Assembly (NCBI GenBank): GCA_009801015.1
Contig: VHZZ01000232.1
Location: 159,367 to 207,328, forward strand
DNA: 47,962 bases
Reading direction: 5' to 3'
DNA from: Silene noctiflora
Taxonomy: Eukaryota > Streptophyta > Magnoliopsida > Caryophyllales > Caryophyllaceae
Notes under the pieces: model-generated
Told to the model about the DNA's origin: nothing
Database searches by the model: none
Seen by the model: only the letters and a program-made list of their open reading frames with translations
Program-made: the position numbers and the translations under genes
Shown: one piece after another, positions 38,854 through 47,962 of the stretch
How positions within the stretch are numbered: the first letter of the stretch is position 1
Layout of the letters: each line of letters starts with the position of its first letter

Positions 38854-38999
38854 ATGCCACAAAGGAATTGGCATCAACCCTATGATTGCGGGGCTGAATT
38901 TACCTCAGCTCATTCTTCTCTGTCAGTTATTGACATTCAGTTAAATTAGCATCTAACCCAAATTTATTGAAAAACTAGGAGAATAATACGTTTTAAGCA

Positions 39000-39019
39000 C
39001 ACGTGCAAAAGTGCACGTG
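39000..39019. promoter_or_regulatory. Inverted pair of CACGTG boxes
   Basis: CACGTGCA and TGCACGTG form a perfect 8-bp inverted repeat around a 4-bp spacer, followed by GT to give ACGTGGT. G-box/ABRE-type sites bind bZIP and bHLH factors in plants. The pair lies about 1.3 kb upstream of the ITN1-like start codon. Confidence 0.4.
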
Positions 39020-41182
39020 GTTTAGCAGACAAACGACTCTTTTTTCACAACCACTATCCATGCAACATTCAACGTTACAACTCTTTTTTCACAACCACCA
39101 TTATTATAATGCCCTTCTTTTTCAGGGAATCTATTTCACTTTTTTTTCAATCAAAAACTAAAAAAAAACACTTAAAAAGTAAACTAATTAAAGAGACGAC
39201 TTACAAAAGGCAAATTCGAAAACGAGTTATTTTCACCAAAGAGATTTTAACTTAGGTCATGGGTCCGAATATCCTAACCTGCTACCCAATATACTATATT
39301 AACCTTGCGCCTTATTGAACACAAAATATACACGGGTTATTTCCAACTGTCCGTACTATTGACAATGATATTGCACCAGTCACAGTCGACGGTTGACGCG
39401 GAAGCATAATGGTTTCATTAGTCAATTACAGTGAAAGCAAAGATTACCTAACGTAAGGGGAATGCGTACTCTACTCCAAGGGGCAAATTTTGAAAGTTTT
39501 TCGAAGGCAAGTTATGCTGGATTTTTTAATTTGGTTTTGAGTTGACAATGACGACAAAACAACTTAAATAATTACAGTACTTATACTTAAGTAGTACTGA
39601 CACGGTTATATGACCATGCCAATGATACCGATTGGTGAATGAATCAAGACGAGACGATATAAATGTCGACATCGACATCGTTGTAATAAGTCAGTCAATG
39701 AATTCTTGGCCTGGTGCTCAGAGTGATTAAGAGCTGCTTGGTTGAAAACCTCATCATCCATTGTATAAATGTATCGATATTGACGCTTCAAGAAGAGAAA
39801 TCGAATCACACAACAAACCAATGACACAACTAGAACAAGAAAAGCCTAATGTCAGTAAGAATCATTCAACAAACAAAGGATATCCATATACGAATGGTTG
39901 AAAAAGAAACTCAAGTAAAGCGATAAATCCGGTCAGTGAGTCGGTCTCATGATAAATTTAATATAAGACTATATCAAGAAAATCTGTAAAGAAAAAAGGA
40001 CAATCTCATGGGAATAATTCTCTGATAAGGTCATGGCATGAGGACTATCTGAAACTGTTGAATTCAAACAAGGAATGTTGTACCAACTAAAGGTAGGTCT
40101 GATTTATTATGAAAGGGATTAAGAAGGCTTAAATCAAAGGTCTGAGGTTCTCTACTCTCAAAAGTACATAAATTCGGCATCAAAAGTCTTCGAGCTTTAT
40201 CCAAAGTTGTGGTAGCTAAGATGTCTGCATCCTACATGAATATTGAATAACCATGCAGATGGTTAATTCAGTCAATAAGAATATAAGATGCCAAAGAGTC
40301 GTTGGCCACCCCTCGACCGTTCTTTCTTACTTTTTAAGTAATTTTATTAAGGTCAAAATGACTCAGGTATAACAAAAGCCATGACACTAATATGCCACAT
40401 AGTGTCTGTCAACAGCACTTGCTACTTGCTAGTGTAGTGAAAAAAAAAAGCGGACCCATCAGTGCACCACTAAACTTCCGTTTACTCCTGATTCTCAACT
40501 GTGCCACGAGCAGATTCTTCGCACCATTTTACGTCTCTTGTCCCACAACCTCTTATCTTAAAATACAACTATTCAACATGAAAGTCAGTTGTGTAAATTA
40601 TAGTATTACATAGGTGATGTGTCAAAGCGAAGTATCATGCTATCATATATTACTGGATTGGCCAACTTTTCTGAATGCCGCAAGTTCTCCTCCTGAGCTC
40701 AGGTTAACTGAGTGACTGAGTCTTCTAATTGGTTCACATGAATCACATATGATAAACTGACCAAAGATGTGTCATTCCCAGACAGAGGGAGAAGGAAGAT
40801 TAAGCTACAGTTTCTACCTCTCTCTGGTAACAGGGCATAAGGTTACAGATTTGGAAAAAATAAAGCTGACTATATTAAATCAGCGGCCTACGGATATCAG
40901 GGGTTAAGAGTTCAATGGCAAGACGACTAGCCACTTCAGTAAGATAAAAATTCCTTGAGATAAAATTTGTGATGTTCGGTATAAAGATTCATACAGCTCT
41001 AAAGTCTAAACTCTAAATGGTAGAAAATAGTCTAAAGAATATCTCAACTAAGTAACAGCAGCTTGAATGATAAAATTATCAATCTACCAGTGCAACTGGA
41101 AGGAATCCATGAATGCTGGAAAAATCTAAGGTTTGATTCCAAGGGGAGTATAAAATGACCATTTAAGATGCAGGTCCGTACC

Positions 41183-44100
41183 TTATGATTTAGTAGCATC
41201 AGCCATCAGTCTGAACAAAGCATAACCTCCATGGTGGCAACCAGGCATCTTCCATGCCATGTTCTCTAGTTCATCCTGGTATTAAAATTTACATTTTAAA
41301 GCCCCCACATAACTAGTCAAATACTTTGAGGGTGTGTTTGGATTGATGGAATTGGAGGGAAAAGAAAGGGAGGGAGGGTAGGGGATTTAAAGTCCTTTGT
41401 TTGGATAACAAATGAGGTTGGAAGGAAATGGAGGGGGAGAGATTTGGAGGGATCCAATTTCTCTCCTCCAAGCCTAATCAAAATCTCTCCACAATAGGCA
41501 AGATTTGGAGGGAAATTGTATCCAAACACCCACACTTCATTCCCCCTCCCCTTCCCTTCTCTCCCTTTCCCTTCCCTCCTTCCACCTCCCCTCCCTTTCT
41601 CTCCAATTTTGCTATCCAAACACACCCTCGGTGAAAATCATTTCAGAAAGCAGTCACAGTGTTTTGAAAATATCATCTATGCTATTTTCCATCCAAAGTT
41701 ACCAATATACTGTCCATCATAGTTCGTGTAAATGAAGTATACACATTTGAACCGTATACAAGATTTTCATCGTCAAAAGATGCAAAAGAAACATTGTCGA
41801 AAGCATTAAAAGCCTATACGAGAACCAAGAAGCTGAGCACAATGGCACAAAACACAATCCAAAGAAAATGGGATAACTAACCTCTGAAACTGTGTGTAGT
41901 TGAGTTGACTCGAAACCATCCTGCGCAGAACCGTATAACTTCTGAACTTCTTCTGACTGAAGTGAGCATTTCATGAAGAAGAAAGCAGTTGGTCGCACAT
42001 TCATTTCCCTTCTTGATATACCAATAAAAACTGGTTCACACTGTGTAGGAAATCAAACCACCATAAACATCATAATAGAAAAATATCAGTTTGCCCACCA
42101 TCTGAAATGCTGCTCTATAATCTTCCTTGTAATTCACAGACAAACAACTACTTGGAGCACCAGTAAGAAATAGGACAATAAAATAAATACTTAAATAGTA
42201 ATGACCCAGATAACAGATAACGTGAATATTCTAACAAAAATCTCCCTTGATTTTAAAAACAATAGTATATGAACTTAGTTTTTCATCTTTAAAGCCAAAA
42301 CAGAACCGCAGAAATGAAAATTCCGACTAACCAGGGATTCGGTTGGTACTCCAGTTTCCTCTACTACTTCACGAATGATACTATCGAACATCTCCTCAGC
42401 AACTTTCCTGTGTAGAACTGCTGGTTCCGAAGTGTCATGAGAGATAATTCCAATCTCTTCTGGCTGGGAAAAATGAATGAGTTGAGAACATTATTAACAT
42501 CTGTTTTAAGTATTTAGAATTCCAAACATTCAGTTTTTTTTCAAGAAATGCTGCTATTTGGCAGCTAGGTCACACACAACCGATATCAACAAACCAGTGT
42601 AACAGCATATAATTGGGAGCAGTGGTTTCAAACACATCACAACTATCATTCCACTTGCAGAATACTTAGATCAAGCGGAATTGAAGATTCAAACTGTAGA
42701 TATCTGCGATAAGATTGTAATTACCTCTGGATGACCTCCAGGGAAAACAAAGTGTCCCGGAAACTCCCCCACATTATTGCTGCGTCTCAGCACAAGAATT
42801 CTGCCATCACTGGTCTCGACAATAGCACCATTGCCTAGAGGGTTTGAAGTGTGTTGACATCGCACAGTTTCATCTGCAACATTGACCAGCAATCCAGTTA
42901 TATGTGATAGTGATAGTTATATAACAAATGGAAGAAATTAAGATGATGGCATGACAATCAGAAACTTGAACTTGCAATAGGTTTTAAATAATACTACAAA
43001 GATGTAACATGACAAGCTTGCAGGAAGACAAACATTTCTTCACAATTGATCAACTTGCATTCGCTGCATCCGCGATAAAAATTCCCAAGGTAATATTTGA
43101 AGAAGCAGCTAATGGGCAAAATTATGTGATGGTTATATTTAGTAGTTTAGCACTATTTAATCATGTATATAGAAGTATAGAACTACAAACATGACGCAAA
43201 ATTTGCACATTAGTCCAAACAGCACGAGCATCAAATAGAATAACCTTGATAAGCTACCTTCTGATTGAACTAGAAATTTTTCCCATAACGCATTTAGATT
43301 GGTCCCCATGAATGTCCTATATGAATTAGCAGAGCGTTTGTTAGTAAAAGAGCAACCCTCAAAACAATACCATTCACGAAGAGAACACTGCAGAAACATG
43401 GGAGGTAATTTAACTTCCCAGAGTAGGGACGTAAAGACTGAAACCTAAACCAGGGTTGTCATGTGAAACAATTCTAGTACTGAATGTAGCAGCAACAAGA
43501 AAGTGTATAAGTGATATCCTAGACTCCTAGTCCCTCAGGATCCAGAGAGAGTATAAAACGGCAGACTGGAGAAGGCAAAATGTAAATTGACAAAATAGTA
43601 CGGGTCTACTCGTTAGATGCAAAGCACCACACATCTGAATATCCGATGATAAGGACCTCCCATCACAGCAATCAACATAGAGTATCTGGAATATCCACGA
43701 TATTCTAAAGCTAATACACAGCACAAATCACATGACGTTTGAAACTTAAATTTATACTCAATGTGCAAAGTAATTGGAATGAAGCTAGCGAGAGAGAAGG
43801 AGAGTAACTTGTAATCCGTCAAACCAAGGTGCAAACAAACATGAGAGTTTTGCATTTGACTTGCACCACCATCCTTTACAAGATGCCCTCCATACTGCAA
43901 AAACACTTTTCATTAGCTCACTCCCACACACATGACCGTCTCCAACCAAATTAACAAAACAAAAGGACTAAACGTAAAGGAAACTACACTAAAATTCAAG
44001 TCAAAACCAAATGTAGCATTGTCCAAGTCGAGAAGTGACGTACTCTGAACTTGGTTCCATTATACAACGATGAGTTACTTTCTGCCTTCTGATCCCATAT

Positions 44101-44819
44101 CTATCATATACAGACAAGTAAAAAGAACCAACCACCATCATCGATATGCCAATTTTCTAGAAATGCAAAACTGAAAACTAAATAACACTCGAGTCTCGAC
44201 CCAATAACCTAATATGGTTAAATCAAATATTTAGGTTCCACAACAGAAATGTAGAGTAGACAGTAGACAGTGTATGTAATCAAATGGGAATTCGGTATGA
44301 AATCAATTACTCTCTCCGTCCCAATCATTTGTTTATTTTTTTAAATTCTTTGTGAGCGGTATTTTAATTAAAGTTAAACAAACGATTGGGACGAAGGGAG
44401 TGAAAGAAGAAGACATAGGAATACCTGATTGATTGAATTCTCGAGAATAATGTCAGGATGCGGGATCCTATCGTATGCTTTATCCAACACTACTGACACC
44501 TTCATCCAACAAAATCAAACAAAATAAAAACATATTAATCTGTTTTCAGCAAACTAATTAATACGGAGTACTCTGTTTCAATCATTTGTTTCCCTTTAAT
44601 AAAAAAAAAAAAAAAAAAAAAAAAACACAAAAAAAAAAAAAAAAAAAAAAAGTCGTCACAATGAATATAAAAGGTAAACAAATAATCGAAACGGAAGCTT
44701 GAGAATCAAGGAAGAAAGAAGGGAAGGGGAACCTGAGAGGAAGTGAGACCAGATGGACAAGAGAGCATGAGGTTGTAAGGATGACCATTGCTGACGTCAA
44801 CTCCTTCATTTTTCTCCAT
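41183..44819 (-). CDS. NUDT9: Nudix hydrolase, plant NUDT9 type (animal NUDT22-like), 9 exons
   Basis: Exons in transcript order: 44733-44819, 44425-44499, 44044-44100, 43809-43894, 43258-43316, 42725-42873, 42332-42463, 41882-42040, 41183-41275. Splice sites are GT..AG and phases join into 298 residues (Arabidopsis NUDT9 about 311). Diagnostic stretches are GHPYNLMLSCPSGLTSSQ at the start, CLHLGLTDY, FMGTNLNALWEKFL, and RRSNNVGEFPGHFVFPGGHPE (151-171). The Nudix helix core REVVEETG (202-209) is intact with metal-binding glutamates. The Gly of the Nudix box is separated from REVVEETG by an insertion of about 17 residues, as in animal NUDT22, which hydrolyses UDP-sugars. Substrate in plants is not established; a UDP-sugar is a reasonable guess. 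Introns 1, 2 and 8 contain miniature transposons. The copy appears intact. Confidence 0.93.
41328..41629. mobile_element. MITE with perfect 16-bp inverted ends in the last NUDT9 intron
   Basis: GAGGGTGTGTTTGGAT at 41328 and its exact complement ATCCAAACACACCCTC ending at 41629 bound a 302-bp element. Its inside is purine-rich on the left and pyrimidine-rich on the right, so most of it is self-complementary (GGAGGGA against TCCCTCC). No clear target duplication was found. It lies wholly within intron 8 (41276-41881). Confidence 0.75.
44309..44401. mobile_element. Stowaway-like MITE in NUDT9 intron 2
   Basis: The ends are ACTCTCTCCGTCCCAATCAT and ATTGGGACGAAGGGAGT, about 93 bp, with the core GTTTATTTTTT...TTAAACAAACG shared with the copies at 23136, 33769 and 44566. 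Confidence 0.72.
44566..44698. mobile_element. Stowaway-like MITE with expanded poly-A core in NUDT9 intron 1
   Basis: CTGTTTCAATCATTTGTTTCC on the left and GGTAAACAAATAATCGAAAC on the right match the family. The middle (44600-44651) is almost pure A with a single C, a poly-A expansion that may also be prone to assembly error. Confidence 0.55.
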
Positions 44820-45352
44820 CGCACTCCCCTCCATTATCATGCACTCCTCCTCCGCCCATGTTCATGTTCATGTTGCCTTCAATCAAACTCAGTATTCTGT
44901 TGGGCTAATGGGCTTCCACTCTCTTCTTAACGCAATGCAATGGGCTACTATCCATTTCTTGTTGTGGACTAACTCAGACGGCCCAATATCACTTAATATA
45001 GGACAGTTCTATAGAAACCCGCACCAAATCCATACCTGATCCAATCATTTTTTATTTATTTTTTAAATTTAGGCATTACTAAACTTGAAATTTCAATTTT
45101 TGGCATATACTGCCGATCGAGATTCAAACCCAATTAAAATATACTTTAAGTTATAAATTTTTTTAGTTTTGGATAATTTTGAAAAAAGTATAATGGATTT
45201 GTATATTACTAGGTGATCTAATAAGTTATTAGATTGAGTTCGGGTCTTCTAAAAATCTTATTCGTTCCGTTCTATCGCTATTTATTAAATCATGTAAAAG
45301 GGTCTAGACTGCACCCAAATGGAGAAGAGAAAGTCCGCTTCATAAGTCTAAG

Positions 45353-45786
45353 CACTGGCGGACCCAGGAATTTAGTGTTAGGGGGGCACTAAAATTTTTT
45401 TAAAGCGTTATTTATGCGCGTTTAAAACAACATTTTTATATTTTGAAGTTTTTTTTTCCCTAAATTAGTTATTATATACAAGTAAAAGAATGAAAAAAAT
45501 AATTGGTTCTATAGATATTTTTTTTTTTTAAAATAATGTTTTCTCTAAAATACTACAAATTCTAAATATATGTAAAAATAATACTCCTCTTTTGTAGAAT
45601 ATAATACATTTTAGTACTAAATTTATCAACAAATGTAAGTGGGTAAATGGTTTAGAAATTGGTAAGTCGACTCTCACACTTCTACCAACTATGCCATAGT
45701 AAATTATTGTATACTATAGATACTTATAAATATTTATTTCTGAAACTTCATGGTGCCCCCTCGGGCCCCCCTTGGATCCGCCACTG
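45353..45786. mobile_element. Non-autonomous hAT-like element with 8-bp target duplication
   Basis: The ends CACTGGCGGACCCA and TGGATCCGCCACTG are inverted with few mismatches. Perfect 8-bp repeats AGTCTAAG flank it at 45345-45352 and 45787-45794. An 8-bp duplication and CA(G/C)TGGCGGA ends fit the hAT superfamily. It is 434 bp, AT-rich and has no transposase frame. Confidence 0.85.
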
Positions 45787-45970
45787 AGTCTAAGAAGTAG
45801 CCCCTTACCTTATAAAATATAATAATTCTTCTCCTCTTTTATCTACGTGAAACAACACTCACATACAGAACTTGAGTTTCTTCACACCATCCCTATCCGT
45901 AAGAGGCCAGCCAACATAACATTAATGTAAGTAAAGGTTATGTTTAATGACTATAATGAGGTGTGATAAA

Positions 45971-46143
45971 CAGTGGTGGAGCTAGGGGGGTTAGCAGGGG
46001 CGGCCGCCCCCCTAGCGGTTGAGTTTTTCGAAGTTTTTAGTTAAATCTTTCGAATTTTTTTTCCGAGTGTCCCTTATATTATTAACCATCCGTCCTCCCT
46101 AAAAATTTCCGCCCCCTGAACTCAAATCCTAGCTCCGCCACCG
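45971..46143. mobile_element. Short hAT-like element (173 bp)
   Basis: The ends CAGTGGTGGAGCTAGG and CCTAGCTCCGCCACCG are inverted. The flanks GTGATAAA (45963-45970) and GTGGTAAA (46144-46151) form an 8-bp duplication with one mismatch. The terminal motif resembles that of the element at 45353. Confidence 0.75.
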
Positions 46144-46791
46144 GTGGTAAACATAGAGTTATAAATCTAAAAGCCGTTGGAATTTTGGCAAGTCATTCAC
46201 AAGACACAAGTGATCGAGTAGATGAGAAGTAGTCATCAATCGTATTAGAAAAGATGTGTACGTGTTATACAAATAATGGTAGTTTGATAGTTAGATGAAT
46301 GAATCGATTGAATGGTTAGTTTAACTTACATGCATGCTGCATGCAGCCATGCATGTGCTGCGTAATTAATTACATGCAACTAAACCTATGTTTCAATAAG
46401 TACGTATTAATTAGCTGCTATGATTAAATGGCTTCTTATCATGTACTTTAAGGGCACACGTTAAAACATCCGTATTTTGATTTTTATCGAAGTAACTCCC
46501 ATGCAGCTATATTTTCACGCTTCTCATCACGCTCTTCTTAATTATAACCACAACACAGCACACTCCGAATATATAGACAAAAGAACATACATGCCCTAAG
46601 TCTGTTAATTTTCACATCTCGCATTTCCGAGTTCCGACACGCAACCAAGTTCCTTGAAATCTGATTTCAATAATTCCGATTAGCTTAGCCTCGAATAGGC
46701 ATGTTATTAACTCACATGTAGCTTTACAATAATAATGTATAGGCATTGCAATTATACAAAAGTAATATTGGTGTATTAATTATGCAATAAG

Positions 46792-46945
46792 TCTCCCTTG
46801 TGACGGGTCAAATATTACCTACATGGGTAAATAAGACAATAATTAAGGTGCATAGGGAATAACAAAATATTTATCTTATTAAGCCATGTGGGTTTTACTT
46901 GATCCGTCACAAGCTTGTGATGGATATCGATCATCACAAATGAGA
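46792..46945. mobile_element. Miniature element with TCTC..GTGACGG ends
   Basis: The left end TCTCCCTTGTGACGGGTCA and right end CATCACAAATGAGA mirror the element at 24685 in opposite orientation. It is 154 bp with an AT-rich interior. Confidence 0.62.
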
Positions 46946-47244
46946 ATTTGTGTTAATTATGTAGCAGGCGTGATCCTTAAGCCTATTTAATAGTCTGATG
47001 GTTACGTTGTAGTATTTCCGAACATATAATACATCAATTACATAATTAATTTAACACATGGTGTTGGATACATCATATATAGAAACCTATTGGGAGATGA
47101 ACCGGCCTACTTTCTCGTAACAACACGGATTCTTGTTTATGACTGACTTAATTTAAGACAGCTCTGATCACAAGTCACAACGGATTACAATAAAGGTGAA
47201 AATAAAATAATGTTGTGAAACATTTAAGTTAAAACGGTCTTAAC

Positions 47245-47380
47245 CAGTGGTGAAGTAAGAGGGAACTAACATGGGCATCCGCCCCGGTAAAAATTAATAA
47301 CCTTATGGAATTACTTGTCCGCCTCCGCCTCCGCTAAAACTTTTCGCTCCCACTAAATTTAAATCCCGACTCTACCACTC
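47245..47380. mobile_element. Degenerate hAT-like element
   Basis: CAGTGGTGAAGTAAGAGGG at the left and CCCGACTCTACCACTC at the right are imperfect inverted ends. The flanks GTCTTAAC and TCTTTAAC are roughly similar. It looks like an older relative of the element at 45971. Confidence 0.45.
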
Positions 47381-47574
47381 ATCTTTAACCAGACCTAGCC
47401 AATAATAATGGTTGAGCTCTCTGCCAGAGGCTCTGACCTTTTACTCATATACTTAAAGACTATTGGTAGAAGAATTGAAGAAATAGTTGACTTGGGGTCA
47501 TGAAACTTAATAATAATCGTACTCACACAGTAACACAGTATTGTTTTGCATTTCAGTTTGCATTCAATACATTT

Positions 47575-47622
47575 AATAAATAAATAATAAATAATAAATA
47601 ATAAATAATAAATAATAAATTT
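47575..47622. repeat. (AAT)n microsatellite
   Basis: A run of AATAAT units with occasional AAAT, about 48 bp. It has no gene context. Confidence 0.85.
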
Positions 47623-47962
47623 AGTGCTTTTGAATTTCAATTTGAGCAATTATAAGGTACTAAAATTAATGGCAACCAATTTTATAAGTAAGCATTCATT
47701 GTGCACTTGTGCATTTTCATGCTAACCTTTTTTCAATAGGTTTAAATGCTACAAGTCGTACCCTATAGACTGACTTCAAATAGTATAGGAAGGTAACAGT
47801 CCAACAATTTAAAAAAAAAAGGCAGTCGATCACGTATACTTAAGAGTTTATCCAATTGTAGACACCAAAATTTTATATTTTTGGTATCTATTTAATATAT
47901 GATATTTTATTTAGTATTAAAGATAATTATCAAAAAAGATTGTGATAATATCTTAATATACT

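Larger units (their letters stand above)
37690..41182. other. Intergenic region upstream of the ITN1-like gene
   Basis: 3.5 kb with no recognised gene. A CT-rich stretch on the minus strand (38345-38385) followed by a possible donor near 38000 could be an ITN1-like 5' UTR exon and leader intron (inference). Also present are a (GCAT)5 run, an inverted CACGTG pair and a 21-bp direct repeat (CTCTTTTTTCACAACCAC at 39037 and 39081). A 51-codon frame starting MDDEVFNQAALNH (minus, ending 39606) has no known family. Confidence 0.4.
44820..47962. other. Gene-free, transposon-rich end of the window
   Basis: No coding region recognised in 3.1 kb. The first few hundred bases are the NUDT9 promoter side. 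The rest is AT-rich with three hAT-like miniature elements, one TCTC..GTGACGG element and a microsatellite, all listed separately. A cluster of CATGCA motifs forms an imperfect palindrome at 46329-46358. Confidence 0.5.

Noticed and set aside
39606..39759. 51-codon minus-strand frame starting MDDEVFNQ
   Set aside because: No recognised family, no splice partners or promoter seen; cannot be separated from chance.

Overview
This is a nuclear plant (dicot) window. It is AT-rich, its genes are split into many short exons with GT..AG introns, and every gene product matches an angiosperm family. The miniature transposon families present (Stowaway-like ends reading CTCCCTCCGT, elements ending in TCTC..TTGTGACGG, elements ending in CTTGTGTAAGACGG) are ones I associate with Caryophyllales such as the spinach/quinoa group. 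That placement is an inference of moderate confidence. One ambiguous base (n at 1675) shows this is assembly sequence.

Layout. 1-1323: diverged tandem satellite of about 300-320 bp units, with orientation reversing near 470-600. 1724-10996 (minus): a complete 18-exon NAA25, the auxiliary subunit of N-terminal acetyltransferase B. 12193-12858 (plus): a two-exon secreted ATS3/PLAT-type protein. 13281-13794: two SINE copies in inverted orientation, each with target duplications. 14488-15417 (plus): an intronless secreted GH18 chitinase-like protein. 15418-21576: about 6 kb without a convincing gene. 21577-22742 (plus): a three-exon single-CCT-domain (CMF) regulator. 23361-23935 (minus): a possible small spliced transcript with no usable start codon. 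25502-34101 (minus): a 20-exon UFL1, the UFM1 E3 ligase, in frame throughout except for one in-frame TAG in exon 7. 35240-37689 (minus): a three-exon ankyrin-repeat PGG-domain membrane protein of the ITN1 type. 41183-44819 (minus): a nine-exon Nudix hydrolase of the plant NUDT9 / animal NUDT22 type. 44820-47962: transposon-rich end with three related hAT-like miniature elements.

The genes do not form one pathway. NAA25 (co-translational N-acetylation) and UFL1 (UFMylation at ER-bound ribosomes) both act around the ribosome, but they sit 14 kb apart and nothing in the sequence ties their expression together. I found no unmistakably new biological system. The observations most worth checking are the UFL1 nonsense codon, the split reading frame at 23361-23826, a duplicated splice donor in NAA25 intron 15, the inverted satellite, and an inverted pair of CACGTG boxes upstream of the ITN1-like gene. 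Exon limits were deduced by hand from reading frame, splice consensus and family resemblance; no alignment was run.
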